Source of the DNA: Dechloromonas hankyongensis
GTDB lineage: Bacteria > Pseudomonadota > Gammaproteobacteria > Burkholderiales > Rhodocyclaceae
Direction of reading: 5' to 3'
Length of the DNA stretch: 64,000 bases
Assembly (NCBI RefSeq): GCF_022012295.1
Contig: NZ_JAKLTN010000002.1
Coordinates: 682,001-746,000, forward strand
The notes under the pieces were generated by a model. The model ran no database searches. It had not been told where the DNA came from and saw only the letters and a program-made list of their open reading frames with translations. Shown here one piece after another: positions 44,351 to 53,503 of the stretch. The translations under genes and the position numbers were made by a program. Every line of letters begins with the position of its first letter. Within the stretch, counting starts at the first letter, position 1.

Positions 44351-45793
44351 TCAGCTGCGCCCGTAGGTATCCTCGAAGCGCACGATGTCGTCTTCGCCCA
44401 GATAGCTGCCGGACTGCACCTCTATCATTTCCAGCGGCACGATTCCGGGATTTTCCAGGCGGTGCCTGGTTCCGAGCGGAATGTAAGTCGACTGGTTTTC
44501 CGTAACAAGGAAAGTCTCGTCACCCTTCGTGACTTTGGCCGTTCCGGTCACCACGATCCAGTGCTCGGCGCGATGGTGATGCATCTGCAGCGACAGCGAC
44601 GCCCCGGGCTTCACACAAATGCGTTTGACCTGGAAACGCTCGCCCGCATCGACGCCGTCGTACCAACCCCAGGGGCGATGCACCTTGCGGTGCCACTGCG
44701 CAACCGAGCGCTTTTCCGCCTTCAGGCGATCGACAATCTTTTTAACGTCCTGCGTCGCATCGTGGCGCGCCACCAGCACTGCATCGTTGGTTTCGACCAC
44801 GACCACATCGCTCAAGCCGATACAGGTCACTAGGCGGCTTTCCGAAACAGCCAGCGTATTGCGGCAAGACTCGAGCAGGACATCGCCCCGAGTCGCATTG
44901 CCCGCCTCGCACTTGGGCAGCACCTTCCACAAGGCATCCCAGGCGCCCACATCGGACCAACCCGCCGACAAGGGAATGACTGCAGACTTGGGCAAACCGT
45001 CCTGCCCTGTCGACAGACGTTCCATGACCGCATAGTCGATCGAATCCGAAGGGCATTTCTCGAACTCGGCGCGATCAATGCGGACAAAGTCTCCATCCTG
45101 ACTGACCGCCGCCAATGCCTTCGTGCAGGCGGCGAGGATATCCGGCCGGCACAGCGTCAGTGCTGACAGCCAGGTCGATGCCTTCATCACGAAAATACCG
45201 CTATTCCACAGGTAATCGCCGGCATCCAGATAAGCTTGCGCCGTATCCCGGTCCGGCTTCTCGACAAAACGCGCGAGGGAATAGGCGGCATCGTCAGGCG
45301 CAATCCGCTCTCCGCGCTGGATGTAGCCATATCCGGTTTCCGGACAATCCGGCGTAATACCGAAGGTGACCGCCAGCCCCTGCTCGGCAAGCCCGACCGC
45401 ACGCGTCACGGCACCGCGGAACACCTCACCCTCAAGAATCACATGGTCAGCCGGCATGACCACCAGAACGGGATCATCGCCACCCCGCTGCGCCCACAGC
45501 GCCGCCAATGTCAGCGCCGGTGCTGTATTGCGTCCGAAGGGCTCGAGCAAAATCTGGCCTCGCTTGCCCAATAAACGCAACTGCTCGGCCACGGCAAAGC
45601 GATGCTCTTCGTTACAGACCAGGAATGGGTCAGCCAAATCCGCAATACCATCGAGGCGAGCGACCGTTTCCTGGAGCATCGTGTTGTCGCCGACCAAGGG
45701 CAACAGTTGCTTCGGGTATTTTTCGCGGGACAGCGGCCACAAGCGCGTACCGGAGCCACCTGAAAGAACAACCGGTGTAATTTTATTGATCAT
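44351..45793 (-). CDS. manC: Mannose-1-phosphate guanylyltransferase / mannose-6-phosphate isomerase
   Basis: Bifunctional enzyme supplying GDP-mannose for polysaccharides. The 480-residue protein has the nucleotidyltransferase start VVLSGGSGTRLWPLSREKYP, the FVEKPD motif, and a C-terminal cupin isomerase domain (RPWGWYD, LQMHHHRAEHWIVV with metal-binding His). It is preceded by a short AT-rich gap after the LolA-like gene on the same strand, and its product probably feeds the exopolysaccharide locus to the right. Confidence 0.96.
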   Translation of the reverse strand: MINKITPVVLSGGSGTRLWPLSREKYPKQLLPLVGDNTMLQETVARLDGIADLADPFLVCNEEHRFAVAEQLRLLGKRGQILLEPFGRNTAPALTLAALWAQRGGDDPVLVVMPADHVILEGEVFRGAVTRAVGLAEQGLAVTFGITPDCPETGYGYIQRGERIAPDDAAYSLARFVEKPDRDTAQAYLDAGDYLWNSGIFVMKASTWLSALTLCRPDILAACTKALAAVSQDGDFVRIDRAEFEKCPSDSIDYAVMERLSTGQDGLPKSAVIPLSAGWSDVGAWDALWKVLPKCEAGNATRGDVLLESCRNTLAVSESRLVTCIGLSDVVVVETNDAVLVARHDATQDVKKIVDRLKAEKRSVAQWHRKVHRPWGWYDGVDAGERFQVKRICVKPGASLSLQMHHHRAEHWIVVTGTAKVTKGDETFLVTENQSTYIPLGTRHRLENPGIVPLEMIEVQSGSYLGEDDIVRFEDTYGRS

Positions 45794-45819
45794 TTAATTC
45801 AATGCATTACAATTAAAAT

Positions 45820-46614
45820 TTAATCCATTTTTTTAAGATATTCTTTGGTAAATATCTTGTCCGGAAGGTCACGTAATTTCATTTCGCTATACTCAAGCAC
45901 AGATTTTTCACCCGGACGCAGTGCATCTTCCATAACCAACCTTGTAGGACGCACCCGCCCTGCTAAAGTCTGAAAATTTTCATAGCTGCACTTTTTCATC
46001 AGGCGATTGGACAGCGAATAAAATTCGGCCTTCAAAGGCCATCCGGATTTTTCGTTCACCCAGTACATGACGCGCTGATATGTCACGCTACGATCGATTG
46101 CATTCAGCTCAAGTACCAAGTACTTTTCATTTCCGACAGTTTCGGTTCTTAGGACTTTCGGATTGTAGTCACCGGCAAAATTCGCCCGCGCCAGATCGCC
46201 ATTCGCCACCTGCCCCGTCAGGCGCTGCGCCAGAGAAATTCTGACAGGCTGGGAAACCTCAGGCATAAACACCCAAAGGTCTCGTCCCTTCATTAAAATT
46301 ATTTGCCCCCGCTCGGATGCGGGTTCGGTAATCATAACCACCGCGTTGTCATTTCCCTTGGACAGTACGCGATATTTTCGAACATCAGAATCTTTGTCCG
46401 GACGCGTAGAGTTTATTACAACGTCAACTTGAAAACCTTCAGCCGGGAACCGAACCTTGTCTGCCTTTTCAACTATACTGCGACCGAGAGCTTCGTCCGC
46501 GTTAGTTTGGGTATTTTCCTCAGCAAACGCAGCTGCCCCAAGGACTGAAAAACAGATATACGCTGCCCAAGCAAAGACGTTTTTGCCCTTCCGAATACAG
46601 CCAGTAATCATCAT
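45820..46614 (-). CDS. Outer-membrane lipoprotein-sorting protein (LolA-like)
   Basis: A 264-residue exported protein with a signal-peptide-like N-terminus (hydrophobic segment about residues 14-31, ending AFA) and the DUF4292/lipoprotein-sorting pattern: ILMKGRDLWVFMPEVSQPVR, LAQRLTGQVANGDLAR, EKSGWPLKAEFYSLSNRLMKKC. Such periplasmic proteins work with MacB/FtsX-type ABC transporters. It is divergent from an ABC ATPase gene (52-base gap), and two FtsX permeases lie 4-7 kb away. Base composition is more AT-rich than to the left. Confidence 0.8.
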   Translation of the reverse strand: MMITGCIRKGKNVFAWAAYICFSVLGAAAFAEENTQTNADEALGRSIVEKADKVRFPAEGFQVDVVINSTRPDKDSDVRKYRVLSKGNDNAVVMITEPASERGQIILMKGRDLWVFMPEVSQPVRISLAQRLTGQVANGDLARANFAGDYNPKVLRTETVGNEKYLVLELNAIDRSVTYQRVMYWVNEKSGWPLKAEFYSLSNRLMKKCSYENFQTLAGRVRPTRLVMEDALRPGEKSVLEYSEMKLRDLPDKIFTKEYLKKMD

Positions 46615-46665
46615 GAGATTTCTCCCGCACTATTTCGATACTATCGCAGACGGCGGCAAACAATC

Positions 46666-47415
46666 ATGAGCGTCGTCCGCATCGAACACGTCTATAAAGA
46701 CTATCAGCTTGGCGAACAGACTGTCCAAGCATTACATGATATTACATGGTCAATTGATGCCGGAGTCTTCCTCGCTATATCCGGCCCTTCAGGAAGTGGC
46801 AAGACCACGTTGCTCAACCTGATCGGATGCATTGATAAACCAACGCGCGGCAAGATATTCATAAACGAAGATGATGTTTCGGAGAAGTCAGCTAACGAAC
46901 TAGCTGATTTGCGCGCACGATCAATCGGCTTTGTCTTTCAAACCTTCAATCTTCTCCCGGTTCTATCAGCTGCTGAAAACGTAGAATATCCTCTACTACG
47001 GCGTGCAGACATCTCCCCTGACGAACGAAAGGCACGCGTCAACTACTTCCTGGATATTGTAGGACTGGGAAAATTTGCAAACCACCGCCCAAACCAGTTG
47101 AGCGGCGGCCAAAGGCAACGCGTAGCCATTGCGCGGGCGCTGGCCATAAAGCCAAGTATCGTGCTCGCTGACGAGCCTACTGCCAATCTGGACAAAGCGA
47201 CCGGTCGCGAAATCCTCAGCCTAATGAAGCAGATAAACCGTCGACTGAAGACAACCTTCATATTTTCGACACACGACCAGAAGGTCATCGACCGCGCCGA
47301 CCGCCTTGTCCAGATGGAAGATGGTTACATCACTGCCTTTGGGGTACGCAACGAAACAGACAAAAGCTGGAATCTAGCTCGTGTTCGCACCCTGCCGGAA
47401 TCAGAAAACGAATAA
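46666..47415 (+). CDS. ABC transporter ATP-binding protein, LolD/MacB type
   Basis: 249 residues with Walker A SGPSGSGKTTLLNL, signature LSGGQRQRVAIARALA, Walker B VLADEPTANLD and switch His in FSTHDQK. The motif FVFQTFNLLPVLSAAENVEYP is typical of LolD/MacB ATPases, which partner FtsX-like permeases. The adjacent gene is not a permease but an outer-membrane protein; the permeases are on the other strand near 51-53.5 kb. The most likely partners are those two. Confidence 0.9.
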   Translation: MSVVRIEHVYKDYQLGEQTVQALHDITWSIDAGVFLAISGPSGSGKTTLLNLIGCIDKPTRGKIFINEDDVSEKSANELADLRARSIGFVFQTFNLLPVLSAAENVEYPLLRRADISPDERKARVNYFLDIVGLGKFANHRPNQLSGGQRQRVAIARALAIKPSIVLADEPTANLDKATGREILSLMKQINRRLKTTFIFSTHDQKVIDRADRLVQMEDGYITAFGVRNETDKSWNLARVRTLPESENE

Positions 47416-47455
47416 ACCCACCCACAAAAACAAGAACCCTGCGAATAGACATCAT

Positions 47456-48796
47456 ATGATCCCCCGCCTTACCACTATTGCAGCATGCTGCATTGCGCTT
47501 GGCGCCACAGCAGCAGAAGATGATCTACTAGGCCGCGATGCACTGTTCGGCGACGACATTCCAAAAGCAGAACGTACATCGCCACAACGCGGTTCAGGAA
47601 TCAAGGGCTTCATTCAATTCGAGGCAGCCCGCACAACTGCAGACCCGGATCACTGGTCGAAACTTCGCGCACGCACCGAACTAGGCAACTCAGGCAAACT
47701 GAATGACAGCCTCAAATGGAAATTGGGTGTCAGGCTTGACTATGACTTCGTTTATGGCATCAACGACTTCTACTCACCTGAGGTCGTCAGAAACCAGCGA
47801 CATAACGTAGACCTGCGTGAAAACTACGTCGACTACAGCACCGGCAATCTTGATTTTCGTATTGGCAAGCAACATGTCGTCTGGGGCGAAATGGTCGGGC
47901 TCTTCTTCGCAGACGTTGTTTCAGCCCGTGATATGCGTGAATTCATCCTGCCGGAATTCGACCAGATGCGAATTCCGCAGTGGGCAGTGCGCGCAGAATA
48001 TTTCGGAGATGACATCCACGCCGAACTGTTATGGGTTCCGGTCGCCAGCTACGACAATGTCGGCAAACCCGGCGCAGAGTTCTATCCTTATCAGCCCGTT
48101 CCGCCTGGCTTTAACACCCGCTATCTTGCAGAAATGCGCCCTGAGCGCGATGCAGACAACATGAATTATGGGCTGCGCCTATCGACCCTGAAGAACGGAT
48201 GGGATATCTCGGGTTTTTACTATAGAAGCAGCGATGTCGGACAGACCTTCTATCGGCAGTTCGAAGCACCTACCAACACTTTCGTATACCAAGCCAGACA
48301 TGACCGTATCCATCAAACAGGCGGCACGATCTCCAAGGACCTCGGCGATATCGTATTCAAGGCGGAAGGCGTATACACGTCAGGACGCAGTTTCACCACA
48401 TTGAATTTTGCCGATAGCGATGGCGTGGTCAGACAGAACACATTCGATTGGGCTGCAGGCCTGGACTTCACACTGCCAGCCGATACCCGATTGAATGCCC
48501 AAGTATTTCAACGCCAGTTCTTCAGCTACGACCCGAACAATGTCTCAGATAAGCGGGAGAACGGCTATAGCCTGCTGCTCAACAAGAAGTTTTTTAATGA
48601 CTGGGAGGCGCAAGCCCTGTTTATTTCCAGCCTCAACCGCACCGACTGGCTTTTCCGCCCACGTCTGACTTGGAACTTTCAGCGTAACTGGCGCGTACTT
48701 CTAGGTGCTGACATCTTCAATGGCCCCCCGCAAGGGATGTTCGGTCGTTACGACCAACAGGACCGAGTTTATTCGGAAGTACGTTACAGCTTCTAA
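47456..48796 (+). CDS. Outer-membrane beta-barrel protein, DUF1302/alginate-export-like
   Basis: A 446-residue exported protein: signal peptide (residues 1-19, ending ATAA), then a repeating beta-strand pattern of alternating hydrophobic and polar residues ending in the outer-membrane signal VRYSF. It resembles DUF1302-type barrels. The start at 47456 follows the ATPase stop by 40 bases and has an excellent signal-peptide start (MIPRLTTIAACCIALGATAA); the frame can be extended into the ATPase gene but not plausibly. Likely part of the same export system. Confidence 0.8.
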   Translation: MIPRLTTIAACCIALGATAAEDDLLGRDALFGDDIPKAERTSPQRGSGIKGFIQFEAARTTADPDHWSKLRARTELGNSGKLNDSLKWKLGVRLDYDFVYGINDFYSPEVVRNQRHNVDLRENYVDYSTGNLDFRIGKQHVVWGEMVGLFFADVVSARDMREFILPEFDQMRIPQWAVRAEYFGDDIHAELLWVPVASYDNVGKPGAEFYPYQPVPPGFNTRYLAEMRPERDADNMNYGLRLSTLKNGWDISGFYYRSSDVGQTFYRQFEAPTNTFVYQARHDRIHQTGGTISKDLGDIVFKAEGVYTSGRSFTTLNFADSDGVVRQNTFDWAAGLDFTLPADTRLNAQVFQRQFFSYDPNNVSDKRENGYSLLLNKKFFNDWEAQALFISSLNRTDWLFRPRLTWNFQRNWRVLLGADIFNGPPQGMFGRYDQQDRVYSEVRYSF

Positions 48797-48960
48797 TGGT
48801 GCGGCTTGGGGTTCGGTAACGTTACCTAATTAAAGCCACCAACAAAGCATCGCACGCCACCGCAAGCCATCCTAACCCAGGCGCACAGTCTCATTGAGCA
48901 CATTTTTAACCACTGATTTCTTTATTAAGAGATTTCAGCTCAGTTTGGCAGATTACAAAC

Positions 48961-48992
48961 AAAAAAGAGGGAGCATAACGCTCCCTCTTTTT
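48961..48992. terminator. Bidirectional terminator between the barrel gene and the PEP-CTERM gene
   Basis: GAGGGAGC pairs with GCTCCCTC around a five-base loop, with A-run and T-run on either side. It lies 25 bases from the PEP-CTERM stop and serves that minus-strand gene; it can also stop the plus-strand barrel transcript. The rest of 48797-49016 shows no gene. Confidence 0.85.
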
Positions 48993-49016
48993 AATTCAGC
49001 TCGCAGCTAAGCCCGT

Positions 49017-49895
49017 TTAGGCTTGCTTGGCGCGACGACGGCTAGAGAGCCCCAGACCCAGCAGAGCGCCCCCCATCAGGAGCAGCATCGACGGCTCAGG
49101 GATATCGAAGCGCAGGCTACCGTCATGGTTGGTGCTAACCTGATAGATCGTGTTGCCATTAGCATCGACACCTGCAACAGAGAACTGACTGAGGGTCACG
49201 TTGGTGTCTTGGCTGGCGACCCAAGTCACTTTGAGCGGTGACGGGTTGCAAGTAGCCAGCGCCTGGAAACCGGTAGCACCACCACAATTGATGCCATTGG
49301 CAGCATGAATGAGGTTATTGAAGCCCCCATCAACACCGGTAAAGTCGGGGATGCCGAATAGAACGGTACCGACGCCAGTCGCGCCACCGCCACCGATCAA
49401 CAGGTTCATGAAGTTATTGAAATTGCTGCCATCAGTGGTCAGCAGCATCTTGATCAGACCACCAGCCGCATACGACAGCAGAGGGATATCGCCATTGAGA
49501 CCACCGACCACGCCAAGCAGGTTTTCACCCCTGAAGCTGATCATCCAGTCATTTCCATAACCGTTGTTGGAGGCGGTACCAAAAGCTTGCCCTGGCGTAA
49601 AGCCAGTTGCAAAGTTATTGACTAGCTCATTGGTACCAAACAGGCCAATACTCGTCGAAACCAAGTCGCCCGCATCGATACCGTTACCATCAACGTCCGT
49701 AATAAAGGTCGTCGACTGATAGGTATAAAGAATCTCGTTCTTGATACCAGTACTCGTCGAGTTGACCTTCCCCGTCTGATTTAAGCCAGTGAAATTTGCA
49801 CCCACATCCAGATAAATCTGGGAAGCGGAAGCGGCTGTTGCAGCGCTCACTGCAAGAGCAGCACAAAGCGCCTTAAGTTTAAAAGTGTTTTTCAT
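49017..49895 (-). CDS. PEP-CTERM sorting-domain protein
   Basis: A 292-residue exported protein: signal peptide (residues 1-24, ending ASA), a Gly/Asn/Thr-rich beta-type body with few charges, and a C-terminal sorting signal with the IPEPS motif, a hydrophobic stretch LLLMGGALLGLGL and the basic end SSRRRAKQA. This is the classical PEP-CTERM tripartite signal recognised by exosortase, here presumably the XrtA encoded near the right edge. Start at 49895 has a good ribosome site (TGGAGAG). A sigma-54 promoter candidate lies about 68 bases upstream. Confidence 0.93.
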   Translation of the reverse strand: MKNTFKLKALCAALAVSAATAASASQIYLDVGANFTGLNQTGKVNSTSTGIKNEILYTYQSTTFITDVDGNGIDAGDLVSTSIGLFGTNELVNNFATGFTPGQAFGTASNNGYGNDWMISFRGENLLGVVGGLNGDIPLLSYAAGGLIKMLLTTDGSNFNNFMNLLIGGGGATGVGTVLFGIPDFTGVDGGFNNLIHAANGINCGGATGFQALATCNPSPLKVTWVASQDTNVTLSQFSVAGVDANGNTIYQVSTNHDGSLRFDIPEPSMLLLMGGALLGLGLSSRRRAKQA

Positions 49896-49962
49896 TTTGC
49901 TCTCCAGTAAGGACTGAATCCGTTTAAACGCCAGGCAAAACCATTTGCCACGCAAGAGCTTA

Positions 49963-49978
49963 AGCAGGCACCATGCCA
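49963..49978 (-). promoter_or_regulatory. Candidate sigma-54 (RpoN) promoter of the PEP-CTERM gene
   Basis: The minus strand reads TGGCATGGTGCCTGCT, matching TGGCACGnnnnTTGCW at all but two positions, both transitions, and keeping the essential GG-N10-GC spacing. It lies 68 bases before the ATG, giving a 5' leader of about 55-60 bases. In other betaproteobacteria PEP-CTERM genes are driven by RpoN with PrsK/PrsR; those regulator genes are not in this window. Confidence 0.65.
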
Positions 49979-50086
49979 GAATGGCAAGCAACTGAAAAAC
50001 AAAGGAAATATTTTTTAACGCCTCGCCCCGTGTAAAGTTTTCCGACATTCCAAATGCAAATAAATAGTGCACTCTAGACGAACCCT

Positions 50087-50959
50087 CTAGGCATTCTTTC
50101 TCAGCAGACTGCGGATATATCGAAACATCAGTTGCTGGATTGGATTTTTGTTCCCGAACGGACGCCAAGTCTTGACCAGACGATTTTGATAGGCATCGAA
50201 ATGCAACCCCCTTGGCGCGTAGCGCACACCCCCTCTACCTAACAACACCTTCAAAGCAGCAGAACAGGCCACCCCCGCAGCCAGTTCAATGCCCATCGCG
50301 GTGGACGGCACCTTGCGTTTGAACAGATTGACTGATGTCCTATTAAGCAAATAGTGCCGCTGCAACATGGAGGGAGAAACACCGACGATGAATTTGAGGA
50401 TCTGATCCTCGAACTCATATCCTTCCAAAGCGAAATACTCTTCAAAACTCATACCGTCCGGACTAAAAACGAGCAAAGCGGTACCTAGCCCCATTGGAGC
50501 AGCGGTAATCGCCGGAATACCTTTCTCATGGCATCGCGCAAAAACCTTGCGACGAATGTCCAGCGAGAAGATATCCAAGCTATCCATATAGAGATCCACT
50601 CCATCAAGGAAATGATCGACGTTCTCGGTATTCAAACCGGTTGGCAACAGCCGAAGATCACAATCGGGATTGATACCCCGCACCTGCTCTGCCATGACAT
50701 CAAGTTTGGGCAGTCCAATAGTGGATGCCAGCGCCCCCGCCTGTCGATTCAGATTCGGCCAATCAAAAGTATCCAGATCGGTGATTGAAAATGCGCCTAT
50801 CCCTAGACGGGCAAGCGTCAACAAGTGACTCCCCCCCACCCCACCAAGGCCACCAACTGCTACACGGCAATTGCGAAGCCTACCCTGCTCATCATCGGTT
50901 ACCCATCCAATATTTCGCGAGAACGCCACATCGTACGAAAACCGAGAACTATCAGTCAT
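50087..50959 (-). CDS. ThiF/MoeB/HesA-type E1-like adenylyltransferase
   Basis: A 290-residue protein of the ubiquitin-activating superfamily. The ATP-binding GGLGGVGGSHLLTLAR (about residues 35-50), the Arg finger segment DTFDWPNLNRQ and the Asp-rich MDSLDIFSLDIRRK loop are present. No CxxC zinc-binding pairs, unlike MoeB, and no rhodanese domain. No ubiquitin-like partner is encoded nearby. Start has a strong AAGGGGG ribosome site. It lies between the PEP-CTERM gene and the FtsX permease operon on the same strand. The substrate is unknown. Confidence 0.85.
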   Translation of the reverse strand: MTDSSRFSYDVAFSRNIGWVTDDEQGRLRNCRVAVGGLGGVGGSHLLTLARLGIGAFSITDLDTFDWPNLNRQAGALASTIGLPKLDVMAEQVRGINPDCDLRLLPTGLNTENVDHFLDGVDLYMDSLDIFSLDIRRKVFARCHEKGIPAITAAPMGLGTALLVFSPDGMSFEEYFALEGYEFEDQILKFIVGVSPSMLQRHYLLNRTSVNLFKRKVPSTAMGIELAAGVACSAALKVLLGRGGVRYAPRGLHFDAYQNRLVKTWRPFGNKNPIQQLMFRYIRSLLRKNA

Positions 50960-51041
50960 GGAACCCCCTTGATTAATTGTTGGACAGTAACCCCTCCTGT
51001 CACTGATCTTCCGAACAGCGAACGGGGATAGCTATCGATTG

Positions 51042-52277
51042 TCAGAGCCCATGCCTTAACGCATCGACAATCGATAGCCTCGAAGCCCGGTGAGCTGGCA
51101 AGATAGACGCTAATACAGTAGCCAACCAACCGATCAGTCCAGCAAGCAAGACCGACGGAGGATCGACACGAATATAAGCCGTATAGCCGAGATTCGCGTT
51201 GGGAGGCGGAGGCATGGGAATACCGATTGCCGAGATACCCCAAGCCGCAGAGACCCCTAACAACATACCAAGAATAGCTCCACACCCTCCCACCAGAACC
51301 CCTTCCGTCATGATCTGATTGAATATTGAGGATGGGCGCCCCCCAATTGCCATAACAGTTCCGAACTCTCGAGTTCGCTCAAATAGTGTCATGTTTATGG
51401 TATTGGCCACAGACAGGAGAACCATCATGAGAATAATCAGGCGGAGAACGCCGAATTGACGATCATAAAGATCGATTGTTTTTGAGTAAAAGTCCGACAG
51501 ATCGTGCCACAGCGTGACCTCGCTACCGTTGCCGCCAAGCTTTTTTCTAACTTTCTCGGCAACCAATCCACTCTCCGAAGTTTGATTCAGCACCATAACC
51601 AGCTTATGCACAGCCTCAGTAGCCATGAGTTCCCTAGCAGCCGGCAATGTAATCCTTACAGCACGAGCATCGAAATCTTTCGAAAAAGTCTGAAAAACGC
51701 CGACGATTTCGAAATCCAATGTATTGATCGCCCCTTCAGCCAGACTGACCACCAACGCGATACGATCACCTGGCTCAACATTGAGCGACTTGGCCACTCC
51801 CTGGCCGACAACCATGCCAAACTTATCTTTGTCACTTAAGGCACGCCCGCTGATGTAGCGCACATAAATTCCGGTTAATGCACTTTCGAAATCTGCCTCA
51901 ACGCCTTCTCCGATCACACCCAAGTCGCGCTTGCCGTTGTTCAGCGTCCCCGTGAAATTAATTCTGGACAACACAGAAGACACTCCAGGAAATTCCAGTA
52001 ATTGAGATCGAATTTTCTCCGGATTCTCGATCAAGTATTTGTCTGGAGAGCGCAGTCCGCCGTTTTGAAAGCCTTGACGAGTAACCTGGATATGCCCTGT
52101 CTGCCCATGGATGATGGCCTCTCCCAGCTGTATGAAGATATCCTGAACAAAACCGCCAACAATGATCAGGCCAGCAACCCCTAGCCCAATTGCCAACAAA
52201 TTCGCTATAGCTCTCGCTCGTTGTCGAAAGACGTTTCGCAGAGCAAAGAGCAGATTTTCAAGGAAGCGGGATTTCAT
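51042..52277 (-). CDS. FtsX-like ABC transporter permease (second of pair)
   Basis: A 411-residue inner-membrane permease of the MacB/LolCE type: membrane helix near residues 20-43, a large periplasmic domain, then three C-terminal helices beginning near residue 270 (LRLIILMMVLLSVANTINMTL). The motif ERTREFGTVMAIGG is the FtsX signature. It is paralogous to the adjacent permease; both carry ISAIGIPMPPPP-like loops. Start overlaps the upstream permease stop (ATGA). Expected partner is the LolD-type ATPase at 46666. Confidence 0.92.
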   Translation of the reverse strand: MKSRFLENLLFALRNVFRQRARAIANLLAIGLGVAGLIIVGGFVQDIFIQLGEAIIHGQTGHIQVTRQGFQNGGLRSPDKYLIENPEKIRSQLLEFPGVSSVLSRINFTGTLNNGKRDLGVIGEGVEADFESALTGIYVRYISGRALSDKDKFGMVVGQGVAKSLNVEPGDRIALVVSLAEGAINTLDFEIVGVFQTFSKDFDARAVRITLPAARELMATEAVHKLVMVLNQTSESGLVAEKVRKKLGGNGSEVTLWHDLSDFYSKTIDLYDRQFGVLRLIILMMVLLSVANTINMTLFERTREFGTVMAIGGRPSSIFNQIMTEGVLVGGCGAILGMLLGVSAAWGISAIGIPMPPPPNANLGYTAYIRVDPPSVLLAGLIGWLATVLASILPAHRASRLSIVDALRHGL

Positions 52278-53503
52278 TGGTTATACCGAAGCGCGTCAAC
52301 TATATTGAGACGGCTCGCCCGGAAGGCAGGCAGGATACTGGCAATCAGCGTCGTTATAACCGCCAACGTGACTGATTCGACGGCAATTTCCGGAGTGAAC
52401 AATACGGCGCCCGTAAAACCATGTGCCATACCCGGCGCAGGTGGCATAGGAATACCAATGGCCGAAATACCTTGTGCAGCCAGCCATCCGACCGAAATTC
52501 CGATCAAGCCCCCTAACAAGCCGATCAAGATCCCTTCAACAATGAAAAAGCGCATGACAACACTGCGCTTCTGCCCCAAAGCGAGTACGGTACCAATTTC
52601 TGTCGTCCGCTCCAGCACGCTCATGGTTTGGGTGTTCGAAATGGAAAGCACGATGATCAACCCAATAATGACCTTCACAACCTGAATCTGGCTGGTAAAA
52701 AGTGTGACGGTCTTATTGTAGAAATCAGCCAAGGCAGACCATGGGACCAACTGATATGCATTGGCCGGAAGGATCACCTTCAGTTGCTCGATTACCTTTT
52801 GCGTCAGCAGATGACTATCCAGCAGCATGACCCAAGCGGTCGCCCCTTCGACTCGCATCAAGGTTCGCGCCCGCTGAATCGGCAAGCGGAGAGCATGATC
52901 ATCAAACTCCTTTGACGTCGTATTGAAGACACCAACTACTTCAGTTTCAACAGCGCCTGCTCCACCTTGCTCCGTTGTCACCAAGAGAACGATTTTGTCC
53001 CCGACTTTAGCCCCCAGACTTTGAGCCAATCCCTCTCCTAGAATAACGGCTGCCTCATTGTCGTCTTTCAGATCCCTACCGTCATCGATATTGATGCGCG
53101 CACTGATAGGCCTCTCCCCCGCAGGAGAAACGCCTTCGCCAATGAAGGATACGGTGGCATCACCAAGGCTTGCCAAACCACTGAATGCCAACCTGGGGGT
53201 AACGCTAACAACTCCCTTTAGTCCAGCCAATTTGGGAAACAGCTCCCGTCCATCGCCAAGCAGAAACCGGTACGGGTCGGCTACCCCTTTTTCAAAATAA
53301 TCCGGCCTGACAATTTGCACATGGCCCAGTTGAGATCGGACTGTTGAATCCCGCATGTCAACAAAGATCCAAGCAATAAAACCACTGGCCAACGAGAAGG
53401 CCACGATCCCACTCGCCACAGTCAGTATCGAGACTGCAGTCCGTTGCCGATTGCGCGCCAAGTTCCGCCATGCAATCACGAGATCAGAAAAAAACTGCCT
53501 CAA
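52274..53503 (-). CDS. FtsX-like ABC transporter permease (first of pair)
   Basis: A 409-residue paralogue of the next permease: helix near residues 17-45, periplasmic domain, FtsX signature ERTTEIGTVLALGQ and three C-terminal helices. The TTG at 53503 is preferred because AGGAG stands five bases before it; a GTG at 53530 with no ribosome site would add nine residues. Its stop overlaps the second permease start. It is divergent from the export lipoprotein gene; the 294-base gap 53504-53797 holds no other gene. Confidence 0.9.
   Translation of the reverse strand: MRQFFSDLVIAWRNLARNRQRTAVSILTVASGIVAFSLASGFIAWIFVDMRDSTVRSQLGHVQIVRPDYFEKGVADPYRFLLGDGRELFPKLAGLKGVVSVTPRLAFSGLASLGDATVSFIGEGVSPAGERPISARINIDDGRDLKDDNEAAVILGEGLAQSLGAKVGDKIVLLVTTEQGGAGAVETEVVGVFNTTSKEFDDHALRLPIQRARTLMRVEGATAWVMLLDSHLLTQKVIEQLKVILPANAYQLVPWSALADFYNKTVTLFTSQIQVVKVIIGLIIVLSISNTQTMSVLERTTEIGTVLALGQKRSVVMRFFIVEGILIGLLGGLIGISVGWLAAQGISAIGIPMPPAPGMAHGFTGAVLFTPEIAVESVTLAVITTLIASILPAFRASRLNIVDALRYNQ

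Noticed and set aside
49938-49955. Second sigma-54-like site (TGGCAA...TTGCC) before the PEP-CTERM gene
   Set aside because: The distance between GG and GC is 11 instead of 10 bases, so the site at 49963-49978 was kept instead.
49896-50168. N-terminal extension of the PEP-CTERM protein
   Set aside because: The open frame continues upstream, but the signal peptide and ribosome site place the start at 49895, and the extension covers the promoter and the ThiF-like gene end.
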